64,000 bases of DNA. It comes from Defluviimonas aquaemixtae (GTDB lineage: Bacteria; Pseudomonadota; Alphaproteobacteria; Rhodobacterales; Rhodobacteraceae). The DNA lies in the NCBI RefSeq assembly GCF_900302475.1, contig NZ_OMOQ01000006.1, positions 7,250 through 71,249 on the forward strand, written 5' to 3'. Position 1 is the first letter of the stretch, and each line of letters begins with the position of its first letter. Under the pieces are notes generated by a model that ran no database searches, had not been told where the DNA came from, and saw only the letters and a program-made list of their open reading frames with translations. Positions 45,998 through 54,783 of the stretch are shown in pieces. The translations under genes and the position numbers were made by a program.

Positions 45998-46819
45998 TCA
46001 CTCGAGCGGCCGCGGCGGGAGCACCACGACCGTCGGCTGCGACGGCAGCGTTCGCAGCGCGATCTCTAGCGAGGTGTCGTCGCGGACATCGATCAGGAAC
46101 TCGTCCTCCATGCCCGCCAGGAAGAAGGCGAGTCCGGTGGAACTGAACCAGTGCATCGGCAGCACCACCGACGAACGCAACCGCTTCAGCACTTTGATCA
46201 TCGTCGGCAGGTCCAGCGTCATGCCGCCGTCGACTGGCGCCATCACCACGTCGAGCCGGCCAAGGGCCGCATACTGCGCCTCCGTCGGCTCGTGATGCAG
46301 GTGGCCGAGATGGCCGATGCAGAGCCCGGCGACCTCGAAGACGAAGATCGAGTTGCCGTTGGGCTCCACCGTGCCGACGGACCCCCGGATGTCGGTCGGC
46401 ACGTTGCGGACGAGCATCTCGCCCAGGTCGAGGTAGTGATCGGCCGGTTCGCCCGTGTAGTCCCAGCCCTGAAGGACATGCGGGATCCGCTCGTCGGGCA
46501 GCGACGTCCAGTGCGACGAATGGGCGTGATTCATGGTCACGACGGTCGGCACGACGTCGGCCGGGCCGAGGATGCCGGTGTAGTCGGTCGCGACTGTAAG
46601 CCCGCCCGGCGTCTCGATGAAATAGGTCGAATGCCCGACATAGGAGAGCCTGACGGTCTCCTCCGCCAGCGGATCGCCCCACTTCGCTTGCCAGACCATC
46701 TCGATCCCGGGCGCCGCGTCGGCGATGGCGATGCAGTGGCTCGGACGACGGGTCTGGGCCGTGGCCGGCAGCGCGGCCACGGCGGCGACAATTACGAGAC
46801 AAGACAGACGACGGAGCAT
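45998..46819 (-). CDS. Exported MBL-fold metallohydrolase-like protein
   Basis: A 273-residue protein with a signal peptide (LRRLSCLVIVAAVAALPATAQ). The core is a metallo-beta-lactamase fold: LSYVGHSTYFIETPGGLTVATDYTG opens it, as in UlaG-like proteins, but the metal motif reads NHAHSSHW rather than HxHxDH, so the usual Asp is a Ser. Further His residues are in IGHLGHLHH and VLPMHWF, with MAPVDGG between. Metal binding may persist with altered chemistry. The start could also be GTG 46825. Substrate unknown; probably periplasmic. Confidence 0.87.
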   Translation of the reverse strand: MLRRLSCLVIVAAVAALPATAQTRRPSHCIAIADAAPGIEMVWQAKWGDPLAEETVRLSYVGHSTYFIETPGGLTVATDYTGILGPADVVPTVVTMNHAHSSHWTSLPDERIPHVLQGWDYTGEPADHYLDLGEMLVRNVPTDIRGSVGTVEPNGNSIFVFEVAGLCIGHLGHLHHEPTEAQYAALGRLDVVMAPVDGGMTLDLPTMIKVLKRLRSSVVLPMHWFSSTGLAFFLAGMEDEFLIDVRDDTSLEIALRTLPSQPTVVVLPPRPLE

Positions 46820-46982
46820 CGGCACCCCCTGCCCGCGATGATAGCGCGGCGGCGGCGCAAGTCACCCCCTGCCCGGTCCGAACACGGCTCACGCTTCGGG
46901 TATCGCCCGCGCCAGTTCGGCCAGCGCCCCGCAGGCGGCGGGGCAGATCTTGCGCGGCCGAGCGGCGCCCCAGGCAGCGCGA

Positions 46983-47150
46983 TCAGGCCACGCGCGACCG
47001 ATTCCGGAGCGCGACGAACCATTTGGCGCGGCGCGTCCTGCGCTCGGGCGGCGGGTCATCGGGTGCGGGCCGGTAGGCGCGGGCCTCGCCGCCGCCAAGG
47101 GCCGCCGGCAACAGAAAGTCGGTCGCGAACGGGGAAATGCGGCGGGTCAT
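46983..47150 (-). CDS. Small basic protein (55 aa), divergent from an XRE regulator
   Basis: The ATG at 47150 is preceded by AGGAGAATTCCC, a strong site with good spacing, which is the main evidence. The product is MTRRISPFATDFLLPAALGG followed by a Pro/Arg-rich middle and a basic end (RRTRRAKWFVALRNRSRV). It has no signal peptide and one weak hydrophobic patch. It is transcribed divergently from the regulator at 47327, 176 bases away. I do not recognise a family. Confidence 0.5.
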   Translation of the reverse strand: MTRRISPFATDFLLPAALGGGEARAYRPAPDDPPPERRTRRAKWFVALRNRSRVA

Positions 47151-47326
47151 GGGAATTCTCCTGGTCGTATGAAGCAGATTCAAGCCTGCCCGACCAGCCC
47201 GTATCCCTCCACCGACGTGACCCGCACCACCCGGAAACACCCGTAAGTCACCCGCAAGCCCCTTGGCAAACCGCACATGCGGAGGCCATTCTGGGGATCG
47301 ACACCGGCTGCAAAGCTGGGGGTATC

Positions 47327-48223
47327 ATGGCTGAAAGCGCCTCCCTCTTCGCCCGCAAGCTGCGTGCCTGGCGCGCAGGCGCGGGGATTCACGGGCGCAT
47401 CACGCAGGAGATGCTGGCCGAACGGCTCGGCGTCAGCGTCGATGCCGTCGGAAAGTACGAACGCTCCGCCTCCTTCATCCGCGGCGACCTCGAGCACCGG
47501 CTCGCCGACGAGCTCGGCTGGAGCCGCGAAGAAATCCTGGCCTGCCGCGAGGACTGGGACGCCCGGCGCCAAGAACCCCGCAAGGGCGCCTACCGCCTGC
47601 TCGACGATACCTTGGTCGGCGAAGTCTACGGCGGGTCGTGGCACCGGGCAGCGCGTGCCTCAATCGTCCTGGCAAACGAGGAGTTTGGTGTGCTGCCCGA
47701 GGAACTTGCGCCCAATGAAAAGGTCTTCCTGCCGATCTACGAGACCTATCGTGATCACTGGGCGGCGGTGATGCGCGATGGCCGCATGGTCGCGAAATGG
47801 GCCTTGCCCTTTCTCGATTTCGAGGACGAGGCGTTGTTCCGGGCCGGCCGCCTGATCGAGGCGGAACTGTCGGTCGACCGAATCCGCCGCCCCATTCTCC
47901 CCGGCACCTATTACGGCTACAGCCCGGCGGTGGTTGTGCGCCCCGGACACGAGGCGGCCGGGACGCTGCTGCTTTCCTCCTTCGTGCGCTTTCTCGAAGG
48001 TCTGGCCAATCGTGAGGTCTTGCTGCACGGCATCGGGACCGTTTCGGTCTCGCCCGGCGGGGCCCAGATCTGCCGCGATATCGGCATGACCCGGCTCGGC
48101 AGCCACTGCCTCGACCCCGACTTCGGGGTCTGGGAACTCCCGGGTGCCGCGGTCCCGAAGTCCATCTTCGCCCGCCGCAGCACGATACTGCGTCGGTGTT
48201 ACACCGAGGCGTTTGGAACCTGA
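47327..48223 (+). CDS. XRE-family regulator with C-terminal sensory-like domain
   Basis: A 298-residue protein. The N-terminal HTH (ARKLRAWRAGAGIHGRITQEMLAERLGVSVDAVGKYERSASFIRGDLEHRLADELG) is a Cro/CI-type domain. The remaining ~200 residues include EVYGGSWHRAARASIVLANEEFGVLPEELAPNEKVF and PILPGTYYGYSPAVVVRPG with TLLLSSFVRFLEGL, a globular domain that I cannot assign. The ATG at 47327 begins just before the HTH; the frame is open far upstream, antisense to the MBL gene. A role in sensing a small molecule is plausible. Convergent with the GNAT gene. Confidence 0.85.
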   Translation: MAESASLFARKLRAWRAGAGIHGRITQEMLAERLGVSVDAVGKYERSASFIRGDLEHRLADELGWSREEILACREDWDARRQEPRKGAYRLLDDTLVGEVYGGSWHRAARASIVLANEEFGVLPEELAPNEKVFLPIYETYRDHWAAVMRDGRMVAKWALPFLDFEDEALFRAGRLIEAELSVDRIRRPILPGTYYGYSPAVVVRPGHEAAGTLLLSSFVRFLEGLANREVLLHGIGTVSVSPGGAQICRDIGMTRLGSHCLDPDFGVWELPGAAVPKSIFARRSTILRRCYTEAFGT

Positions 48224-48241
48224 ACTCGCCCGAAGATCGCC

Positions 48242-48826
48242 TCAGCCCGCCCCGGTCTTGCCGCGCCGGTCGCTGCGAAGGTTCGCGTAAAGCACATGGT
48301 TGCGCCAGCGGCCGTTGATCTGGAGATAGCTCTGCGCCACGCCTTCATACTTGTAGCCGCATTTCTCCAGCAAACCGCGCGAGGCCGCGTTCTCCGGCAA
48401 GCAGGCGCTTTCGAGCCGCGACAGATCGAGCGCGCTGAAGCAATGGTGGATGACGGCGCGCAGAGCCTCGGCCATGTAGCCCTTCCGGGCGTGCGAGGCG
48501 CCGATCCAGTAGCCCACCGTCGCCGCCTGTGCGGGGCCGCGCCGGATGTGGTCGACCGTCACCGCCCCCAAGAGCGCCTCGTCCGCGCGCCGGACGAGGA
48601 AGAGGGGTAGCGCGGTGCCCTGACCGTGGGCGCGCTGCGCCCAGTAGACCCTATTCGTGAACGACTTGCGCGTCAGATGGTCGGGCGACCACACCGGCTC
48701 CCAGGGTTCGAGGAAAATCCGGCTTTCGTCGCGCAGGCCCGCCCAGTCGCGAAAATCGCCATGCGCCGGAAGGCGCAGAGTCATCCGCTCGGTCTCGATG
48801 CTGACCCGGCGGCGGCGCAAGAGCAT
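48242..48826 (-). CDS. RimJ/RimL-type ribosomal-protein N-acetyltransferase
   Basis: A 194-residue GNAT enzyme. ETERMTLRLPAHGDFRDWAGLRDESRIFLEPWEP opens it, VGYWIGASHARKGYMAEALRAVIHHCFSALDLSRLESACLPENAASRGLLEKCGYKYEGVAQSYLQINGRWRNH follows; the YW.G....KGY..EA and ...N..S..LLEK.G...EG elements are those of RimJ-type enzymes. Its ATG overlaps the stop of the protease gene (TGATG). The thrC-M16-GNAT order is a common alphaproteobacterial block. Confidence 0.94.
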   Translation of the reverse strand: MLLRRRRVSIETERMTLRLPAHGDFRDWAGLRDESRIFLEPWEPVWSPDHLTRKSFTNRVYWAQRAHGQGTALPLFLVRRADEALLGAVTVDHIRRGPAQAATVGYWIGASHARKGYMAEALRAVIHHCFSALDLSRLESACLPENAASRGLLEKCGYKYEGVAQSYLQINGRWRNHVLYANLRSDRRGKTGAG

Positions 48827-50088
48827 CAGGCAGCGAGCCTCTCGCGCAGCACACCGAGGGCGGGCGCGCGGTCCACCGGGCCGTAAAGCGCAAGCGCGGT
48901 CGTCGCGCCGGTTGCGAGCCGCTCGGCGAAGGCGCGAACGCCTGCGAGGTTCACCGCCTCTATCTCTCCCGTGGTCTCCTCGACGCTCGGCACCCGGCCC
49001 CAGAGGGAAAGGTGACGCGCCATGCGCTCGGCCCGGCTCGACGGGCTCTCCAGTCCGATGAGGAGCCCCGCCTTCATTTGCGCCCGCGCCCGCGCGACCT
49101 CAGCCTCGCTCATGTCTTCCGCCGCGCGTTTCAACTCGTCCATCGTCAGGTTGGAAAGCTCGGCAATCTCTTCGGCCGACGTGCCGGCATAGACCGTGAT
49201 CATCCCGGCATCCTCGTAGGCGCCGGCCTGGGCGTAGACCGAATAGCACAGCCCCCGATCCTCACGCAGCTTCTGGAACAGGCGCGAAGACATGCCGCCG
49301 CCGAGCGCCGTCGCATAGACCTGTGCGGTGTAGAAGTCGGTGTCGCGCACGCCCGGCGCCTCGAAGCCCATCGCGAAATGGACCTGCTCCAACTTCTTCT
49401 CCTCGCGCCGCTCGCCACCCCGCCAGCGCGCCGGCTGCATCTTGCCCCGCTCGACGCGCCGATGGGCGCCGAAGACGGTCTCTGCCTCGCGCACGATGGC
49501 GTCGTGATCGACCGCCCCGGCCGCCGAAAGGATCATCTGGTTCGGCCCATAGTGCTCGGCGACGAAGCTGGTTAGATCGGCGCGGCCGAACCCCGCCACA
49601 CGCTCTGCCGGTCCGAGGATCGTGCGCCCGAGCGCCTGATCGGGGAAGGCTGCTTCCTGCAGCCAGTCGAAGATGATGTCGTCCGGCGTATCGAGCGCCT
49701 GCCCGATCTCCTGCAGAATGACGTGGCGCTCGGTCTCGATCTCCTTGGAGTCGAAAACGGGGTTGAGCACGATGTCCGAGATGACGTCGAGCGCAAGCGG
49801 CACATCCGCCTCCAGCACGCGGGCGTAGTAGGCGGTCATCTCGCGCGAGGTATAGGCGTTGATGTAGCCGCCGACGTCCTCGATCTCTTCGGCGATCTGC
49901 GCCGCCGTGCGCCGTTTCGTCCCTTTGAACGCCATGTGTTCGAGGAAATGCGCAATCCCGTTCTGATCGATGCGCTCGTGACGTCCTCCGGTCGTCAGCC
50001 AGATGCCGATGGCCGCCGAGGCGAGGCCGGGCATGTGCTCTGTCACGATCCTCAGACCGTTCGGTAGTGTCGTAAGCCTCGTCGTCAA
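48826..50088 (-). CDS. M16-family zinc metallopeptidase (mitochondrial processing peptidase-like)
   Basis: A 420-residue protease. The inverted zinc motif is HFLEH (His47, Glu50, His51) in IAHFLEHMAFKGTKRR, followed by AEEIEDVGGYINAYTSREMTAYYARVL and, later, the Glu in the third metal-ligand helix. The length is that of the single-chain bacterial MPP-like/PqqL family. The start is TTG at 50088, giving a TTGA overlap with the thrC stop; no ATG fits. It is followed by the GNAT gene with a 1-base overlap. Precise substrates are unknown. Confidence 0.94.
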   Translation of the reverse strand: MTTRLTTLPNGLRIVTEHMPGLASAAIGIWLTTGGRHERIDQNGIAHFLEHMAFKGTKRRTAAQIAEEIEDVGGYINAYTSREMTAYYARVLEADVPLALDVISDIVLNPVFDSKEIETERHVILQEIGQALDTPDDIIFDWLQEAAFPDQALGRTILGPAERVAGFGRADLTSFVAEHYGPNQMILSAAGAVDHDAIVREAETVFGAHRRVERGKMQPARWRGGERREEKKLEQVHFAMGFEAPGVRDTDFYTAQVYATALGGGMSSRLFQKLREDRGLCYSVYAQAGAYEDAGMITVYAGTSAEEIAELSNLTMDELKRAAEDMSEAEVARARAQMKAGLLIGLESPSSRAERMARHLSLWGRVPSVEETTGEIEAVNLAGVRAFAERLATGATTALALYGPVDRAPALGVLRERLAA

Positions 50089-51476
50089 CGCCTTCGCCTT
50101 TCCTGGACCACCGCCTCCAGCCGGGCGAGGTCGTTCGGCACAGATGTAACACGTTCGGGGCGCGAGAAAAGGTCGGCCATGCGTTCGGGCAGGCCGGGGC
50201 GCAGACCCGCCGCCTTTTCGACGGCGTCCGGGAACTTGGCGGGATGCGCGGTCGCGAGCGTGATCATCGGCACCGACGGGTCTCGGTTGGCCTCGGCGAC
50301 GGCGACGCCGACAGCGGTGTGGGGGCAGAGCAGCTCCCCCGTCGTCTCGTGCAGGCGCGCGATGGTGGCAAGCGTCTGATCCTCGGACACGCGGCCCGAA
50401 ATGTAGAGGTCGCGCAGGGTCTCCAGCGCGCCCTGCGAAACAGTGAACCCGCCCGCGTCGCGCATCTCCGCCATGAGTTGCGCGACGGCGCGGCCGTCGC
50501 GGCCATAGGCGTCGAAGAGCGCGCGTTCGAAGTTAGACGACACCTGGATGTCCATCGAAGGCGAGATCGACGGTTTCACGCGACTCGTTTCGTACCGCCC
50601 CGTCGTCAGGCAGCGATGCAGAATATCGTTCTGGTTGGTGGCGATCACCAGCTTCTCGGTGGGCAGCCCCATGCGCTTCGCGATGTAGCCAGCGAAGATG
50701 TCACCGAAATTCCCGGTCGGCACGGTAAAGCTGACTTTGCGGTCTGGCGCACCGAGCGAGACTGCCGCGGTGAAATAGTAGACCACCTGCGCCAGAACCC
50801 GTGCCCAGTTGATGGAGTTCACACCGGCAAGCCCCACCTCGTCGCGGAACTCGAAATGGTTGAACATGTCCTTGAGCCGCGCCTGGCAATCGTCGAAATC
50901 ACCCGCAAGCGCGAGGGCGTGGACGTTGCCCTCGTCCGGCGTCGTCATCTGCCGGCGCTGGACATCCGAGACACGTCCCTCGGGAAAGAGGATGAAGACA
51001 TCGACATTATCGAGGCCCCTGAACGCCTCGATGGCCGCCGATCCGGTATCGCCCGAGGTCGCGCCGACTATGGTGACCCGCCGCCCCTCGCGCGCGAGCG
51101 CGATCTGGAAAAGCTGCCCTATGAGCTGCATCGCGAAGTCCTTGAACGCGAGTGTCGGGCCGTGGAACAACTCCAGAAGGAAGTGGTTTGGCGCGAGCTG
51201 CACGAGCGGCGCGCGCGCCGCGTGGCCGAATCCGGCATAGGCGGCGTCGATCGCCTGGCGAAACTCGGCATCCGTGAACGTGTCCCCCACGAAGGGGCGC
51301 ATCACGCGGAACGCCGCCTCCTCGTAGTCCAAGCCCCCGAGCGCTGCGATCTCGTCCGCCGAGAGCGCCGGGATCGCCTCGGGCACGTAGAGCCCGCCGT
51401 CGCGGGCCAGCCCGGTCAGCATCGCCTCGCCGAAGCTCAAAACCGGGGCCCCGCCCCTCGTTGAAACGTAGCGCAT
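50085..51476 (-). CDS. thrC: Threonine synthase
   Basis: A 463-residue PLP enzyme converting O-phosphohomoserine to threonine. It opens MRYVSTRGGAPVLSFGEAML, as expected for the long bacterial/fungal type. PLP Lys112 lies in LFHGPTLAFKDFAMQL; the glycine-rich phosphate loop is PTGNFGDIFAGYIAKRMG. GAGGAAC precedes the ATG. The gene starts 8 bases after the SURF1 stop and overlaps the M16 gene by 4 bases. Homoserine kinase or dehydrogenase genes are not nearby. Confidence 0.97.
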   Translation of the reverse strand: MRYVSTRGGAPVLSFGEAMLTGLARDGGLYVPEAIPALSADEIAALGGLDYEEAAFRVMRPFVGDTFTDAEFRQAIDAAYAGFGHAARAPLVQLAPNHFLLELFHGPTLAFKDFAMQLIGQLFQIALAREGRRVTIVGATSGDTGSAAIEAFRGLDNVDVFILFPEGRVSDVQRRQMTTPDEGNVHALALAGDFDDCQARLKDMFNHFEFRDEVGLAGVNSINWARVLAQVVYYFTAAVSLGAPDRKVSFTVPTGNFGDIFAGYIAKRMGLPTEKLVIATNQNDILHRCLTTGRYETSRVKPSISPSMDIQVSSNFERALFDAYGRDGRAVAQLMAEMRDAGGFTVSQGALETLRDLYISGRVSEDQTLATIARLHETTGELLCPHTAVGVAVAEANRDPSVPMITLATAHPAKFPDAVEKAAGLRPGLPERMADLFSRPERVTSVPNDLARLEAVVQERRRR

Positions 51477-51484
51477 ATTGTTCC

Positions 51485-52165
51485 TCAGTTCGTCCGCTGC
51501 CTGATACGCCAGAGTAGAAACCCTGTCATCCCCGCCCAGACCGCCGCCAGCGAAAACCAGGTGATCGCATATTCGCGGTGGTCGTTCGGGATGGCAGACG
51601 TGCCGACAGGTACCGGTACGATGCCCTGCGCGTCGCCCTCGATTTGGCGGGCCACGACAAGGACTGGCAGCGTGCCGAGGGATTCGGACATCGCCGCCAC
51701 GTCGCGGGCGAACCAGAGCCCTGTTCGCGCGTCGGGGGGCGGAGTGAAGCTGTCGGTCTCTTCCGGCCAGTGGAGGTTGCCGGTCACCGACAGAGCGACC
51801 GGCGGGCGGGGATCGGACCGTGCCGTCTCCGGGATGAAGCCGCGGTCGATCAGGATGCGTGCGCCTTCCGCTGTCTCGAAGACCGCGATGACCTCATAGC
51901 CCGCGCCTTGGCCCTTCTTGCCCGACAGGACCAGAAGCTCCTCTCCAGTCGTGCGGCCCGCCACCGTTACCGGACGATAGAGATCGGACTCGCGCATTGG
52001 CGTCGCGATGCTGGAAAGCGGAACAGGGTCGGCCGCGATTTGCGCCTCGATGGCGGCGATCACGCCCTCTTTCCAGGCGAGCCTCCGCGCCTGCCAGAAC
52101 CCGAGCGCCATGAGGACGGCGATACCGGCGGCGCCGATAACGAGCGCGGGAAGATAGCGGCGCAT
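51485..52165 (-). CDS. SURF1-family cytochrome oxidase assembly protein
   Basis: A 226-residue inner-membrane protein with a helix at each end: LPALVIGAAGIAVLMALGFWQARRL and EYAITWFSLAAVWAGMTGFLLWRIRQR. GFWQ.RRL..K and the PG-like central part match SURF1, which aids haem a insertion into subunit I. GAGGTTTATGC precedes the ATG. A strong terminator lies between ctaE and this gene, so it may be expressed at a lower level than the subunit genes or from its own promoter. Confidence 0.94.
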   Translation of the reverse strand: MRRYLPALVIGAAGIAVLMALGFWQARRLAWKEGVIAAIEAQIAADPVPLSSIATPMRESDLYRPVTVAGRTTGEELLVLSGKKGQGAGYEVIAVFETAEGARILIDRGFIPETARSDPRPPVALSVTGNLHWPEETDSFTPPPDARTGLWFARDVAAMSESLGTLPVLVVARQIEGDAQGIVPVPVGTSAIPNDHREYAITWFSLAAVWAGMTGFLLWRIRQRTN

Positions 52166-52182
52166 GCATAAACCTCAAAACA

Positions 52183-52210
52183 AAACGCGGGGAGCATGCC
52201 CCCCGCGTTT
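52183..52210 (-). terminator. Intrinsic terminator between ctaE and surf1
   Basis: Minus-strand reading: AAACGCGGGG, 8-base loop, CCCCGCGTTT, then TGTTTTG. The 10-bp stem with a T-rich tail lies 24 bases after the ctaE stop and ends 18 bases before the SURF1 ATG, in the same direction. Confidence 0.85.
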
Positions 52211-52233
52211 CCCGTTTCCGCCGGGGACGCCGG

Positions 52234-53037
52234 TCAGGCGCTTCCCCAGATGTAGATCGCCGCGAAGAGGAAAAGCCAAACCACGTCGACAAAGTGCCAA
52301 TACCACGCGGCCGCCTCGAAGCCGACATGCTGCTCGGGCGTGAAGTCACCTTTCATCGCCCGGAACATGCAGACCAGGAGGAAGATCGTCCCGATGACGA
52401 CATGCGCGCCGTGGAAGCCCGTCGCCATGAAGAACGACGCACCGTAGATGTTGCCCGCGAAGCCGAAAGCCGCATGGCTGTATTCGTAGGCCTGAAGTGC
52501 TGTGAAGCAGACGCCGAGGAACACGGCGAGCGCAAGCCCGTTTATCATGTCCTTGCGGTTGTTCTCGTGCGCGATCGCGTGGTGCGCCCAGGTCGCGGCC
52601 GCTCCTGAGCAGAGCAGGATCAGTGTGTTGATCAGCGGCAGGTGCCACGGGTCGAAGGTCTCGATCCCCGCCGGCGGCCAGACGCCGTCCACCGCGGGGC
52701 TTTCCGGGCCCATCGGGTAGAGCGCGTGCTTGAAGAAGGTCCAGAACCAGGCCGAGAAGAACATCACCTCGGACATGATGAACAGGATGAAGCCGTAGCG
52801 CAGGCTGATCCGTACGACCGGGGTGTGGTCGCCGGTATTGCCCTCGTGGATCACGTCCGCCCACCAGCCGTACATGACGTAAAGCACCAGCGCGAGGCCG
52901 ATGAGGAACATGAAGGGCGTGATGCCCTTCATCCACAGGACTGCCCCGAACAGCATGATGAAGCCGCCGATCGCGCCAAGGAACGGCCAAAGCGAGGGCT
53001 TGAGAATGTGGTAGTCGTGGTTCTTCGCGTGCGCCAT
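52234..53037 (-). CDS. ctaE: Cytochrome c oxidase subunit III
   Basis: A 267-residue, seven-helix subunit of the aa3-type oxidase. The N-terminus is [23 protein letters not shown], as in Paracoccus/Rhodobacter; [44 protein letters not shown] contains the conserved Glu in helix 3, and the C-terminus [29 protein letters not shown] is diagnostic. Downstream of ctaG by 21 bases. Confidence 0.98.
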   Translation of the reverse strand: MAHAKNHDYHILKPSLWPFLGAIGGFIMLFGAVLWMKGITPFMFLIGLALVLYVMYGWWADVIHEGNTGDHTPVVRISLRYGFILFIMSEVMFFSAWFWTFFKHALYPMGPESPAVDGVWPPAGIETFDPWHLPLINTLILLCSGAAATWAHHAIAHENNRKDMINGLALAVFLGVCFTALQAYEYSHAAFGFAGNIYGASFFMATGFHGAHVVIGTIFLLVCMFRAMKGDFTPEQHVGFEAAAWYWHFVDVVWLFLFAAIYIWGSA

Positions 53038-53058
53038 GTCGGTTTCCCTGATTTGGCC

Positions 53059-53637
53059 TTAGTTATAGTCGGCGCTCTGGCCGGGCGAAAGGTTCGCTTG
53101 CGCCTCGGGCAGCTCGGTTTGGTAGAATGTGTAGCTGAGCGTGATATTCCGGATACGCCCCGCGTCGCGGTCGTCCACCAGATCGGGATCGACGTAGAAG
53201 ACGACCGGCATCTCGATCCGCTCGCCGGGCTGCAGCACCTGCTCGGTGAAGCAGAAGCACTGGATCTTGCTGAAGTAGTAGCCCGCAATGTCCGGCGCGA
53301 CGTTGTAGCTGGCGGTTCCCGCGACCGGCCTGTCGGTCGGGTTGTAAGCCTCGTAGAAGGCCATCCCCGTCTCGCCAATCTTCAGCTTCATCTCGCGCTG
53401 GACGGGGCGGAACTCCCACGGCATGCCCGAAGCGGTGTTGGCGTCAAAGCGGACCGTCACGATCTCGTCGAGGATCTCGGACGCGCCTGAAGCGGCGACA
53501 TTCGTCGTGCCTCCATAGCCCGTGACCCGGCAGAACCAGTCGTAGAACGGCACCGCAGCCCAAGCGAGCCCCCCCATCGTGACGACGACGCCCACGAGCA
53601 TTGCAGCAGTCCGGCTGTTGCCCTCGAGCCGCTTCAT
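53059..53637 (-). CDS. ctaG: Cox11/CtaG copper chaperone
   Basis: A 192-residue protein anchored by one N-terminal helix ([26 protein letters not shown]), with an Ig-like periplasmic domain. The copper-binding Cys pair is in [12 protein letters not shown] and the PVVFYVDP strand follows, both diagnostic. It delivers copper to CuB of subunit I. The ATG at 53637 overlaps the small upstream gene by 4 bases. Confidence 0.97.
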   Translation of the reverse strand: MKRLEGNSRTAAMLVGVVVTMGGLAWAAVPFYDWFCRVTGYGGTTNVAASGASEILDEIVTVRFDANTASGMPWEFRPVQREMKLKIGETGMAFYEAYNPTDRPVAGTASYNVAPDIAGYYFSKIQCFCFTEQVLQPGERIEMPVVFYVDPDLVDDRDAGRIRNITLSYTFYQTELPEAQANLSPGQSADYN

Positions 53638-53798
53638 CTCGACGCCTCCGAGGCTGGCAGCTTGCCCTCTTCGAGATGGGAGATCTTGACTACGGTCAGG
53701 CCGAAGATCAGCGCGACAAAGGCGCCAAGGACCAGCCCCAGTCCAAGGTTGCGGCCCCAGCGGCGGCCGTGGATCTCGTGATCGCGGTTGAGCGCCAT
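53634..53798 (-). CDS. Small single-span protein between ctaB and ctaG (54 aa)
   Basis: A 54-residue frame that starts at the ATG overlapping the ctaB stop (TGATG) and ends in a TGA overlapping the ctaG ATG (ATGA). It reads [19 protein letters not shown], then a membrane helix ([20 protein letters not shown]), then [15 protein letters not shown]. The conserved His/Arg N-terminus and the position fit the small CoxF-like ORF found between ctaB and ctaG in Paracoccus and Rhodobacter relatives. Function not established; probably an oxidase assembly helper. Confidence 0.85.
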   Translation of the reverse strand: MALNRDHEIHGRRWGRNLGLGLVLGAFVALIFGLTVVKISHLEEGKLPASEASR

Positions 53799-54730
53799 CA
53801 CCATCCTCCGAGCCCGAGGGGTGCGAGGCTCGTCTCGACGAGAAGCGCGCCGAAATGCAGGAACAGGTAGCCGAGCGAGAAGCGGAAAAGCGCCTTCTCG
53901 GCCTTATAGCCGTCGGCCTCCGCCACAGCCTCATCGCGCCGCGCGACTCGGATGGCGCCCCGGATGAATAGCGCGTTCAGCACCAGCGCCGCGGCCAGCG
54001 TCACAGGCCCGCCAATCGAGGACAACGAAAGCGCGATCGCGAAGGGCGCCAGCAGGACCGTGTAAACGAGGATGTGCCTGCGCGTCACGGCCCTGCCATG
54101 CGTCACCGTGAGCATCGGCACACCGGCCTTGGAATAGTCGTCCTTCATGAAGAGCGCGAGCGCCCAGAAGTGCGGCGGGGTCCACGTGAAGATGAGCGCG
54201 AACATGAGAAGCGACTCGACAGACACGCCGCCCGTCGCGGCGGCCCAGCCGATCATCGGCGGGAAGGCCCCGGCCGCACCACCGATGACGATGTTCTGCG
54301 GCGTCAGGCGCTTCAACCAAATCGTGTAGACGACAACGTAGAAGAAGATGGTGAAGGCCAGGAACGCGCCGGCGAACCAGTTGGTCGCGAGTCCCAGCAT
54401 CAGGCAGGAGAGACCCGACAACGCAAGTCCAAGGCCGAGCGCCTCACCCTCGCTCACCCGGCCGGCCGGAATCGGGCGCCCCTGGGTGCGCCGCATCACC
54501 CTGTCGATATCGGCGTCGTACCACATGTTCAGCGCCCCCGAGGCACCGCCGCCGAGTGCGATGAAGAGGATCGCAGTGAACGCAACGAAGGGATGGACGG
54601 CGACCGGCGCGACGATCAGCCCGACCATGGCGGTAAAGACGACAAGCGACATGACGCGCGGCTTCAGAAGCTGCACGTAGTCGCCGAAGCTCGCCTCCTG
54701 GCCGTGGTCAATAGCGCTGATATCGCTCAT
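53798..54730 (-). CDS. ctaB: Protohaem IX farnesyltransferase (haem O synthase)
   Basis: A 310-residue, nine-helix UbiA-family enzyme that farnesylates haem B to haem O, the precursor of haem A for the aa3 oxidase. Prenyl-diphosphate motifs: [25 protein letters not shown] and the second Asp-rich loop [22 protein letters not shown] 54730 is preferred to the upstream start at 54781. It lies 53 bases after ctaC. Confidence 0.97.
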   Translation of the reverse strand: MSDISAIDHGQEASFGDYVQLLKPRVMSLVVFTAMVGLIVAPVAVHPFVAFTAILFIALGGGASGALNMWYDADIDRVMRRTQGRPIPAGRVSEGEALGLGLALSGLSCLMLGLATNWFAGAFLAFTIFFYVVVYTIWLKRLTPQNIVIGGAAGAFPPMIGWAAATGGVSVESLLMFALIFTWTPPHFWALALFMKDDYSKAGVPMLTVTHGRAVTRRHILVYTVLLAPFAIALSLSSIGGPVTLAAALVLNALFIRGAIRVARRDEAVAEADGYKAEKALFRFSLGYLFLHFGALLVETSLAPLGLGGW

Positions 54731-54749
54731 CGCTCTCCCCCGCTGGGAC

Positions 54750-54774
54750 GGGGCGCACGCGGCCGGCGCGCCCC
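54750..54774 (-). other. GC hairpin between ctaC and ctaB
   Basis: GGGGCGC, 11-base loop, GCGCCCC. It may be a processing or stabilising stem in the cta transcript; there is no T tract. Confidence 0.3.
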
Positions 54775-54783
54775 AGCCCATTG

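Noticed and set aside
45957..46892. N-terminal extension of the FAD oxidoreductase frame
   Set aside because: This part overlaps the MBL gene in another frame on the same strand and has Arg/Ala/Gly-rich non-protein-like composition; the flavoprotein family starts at 45956.
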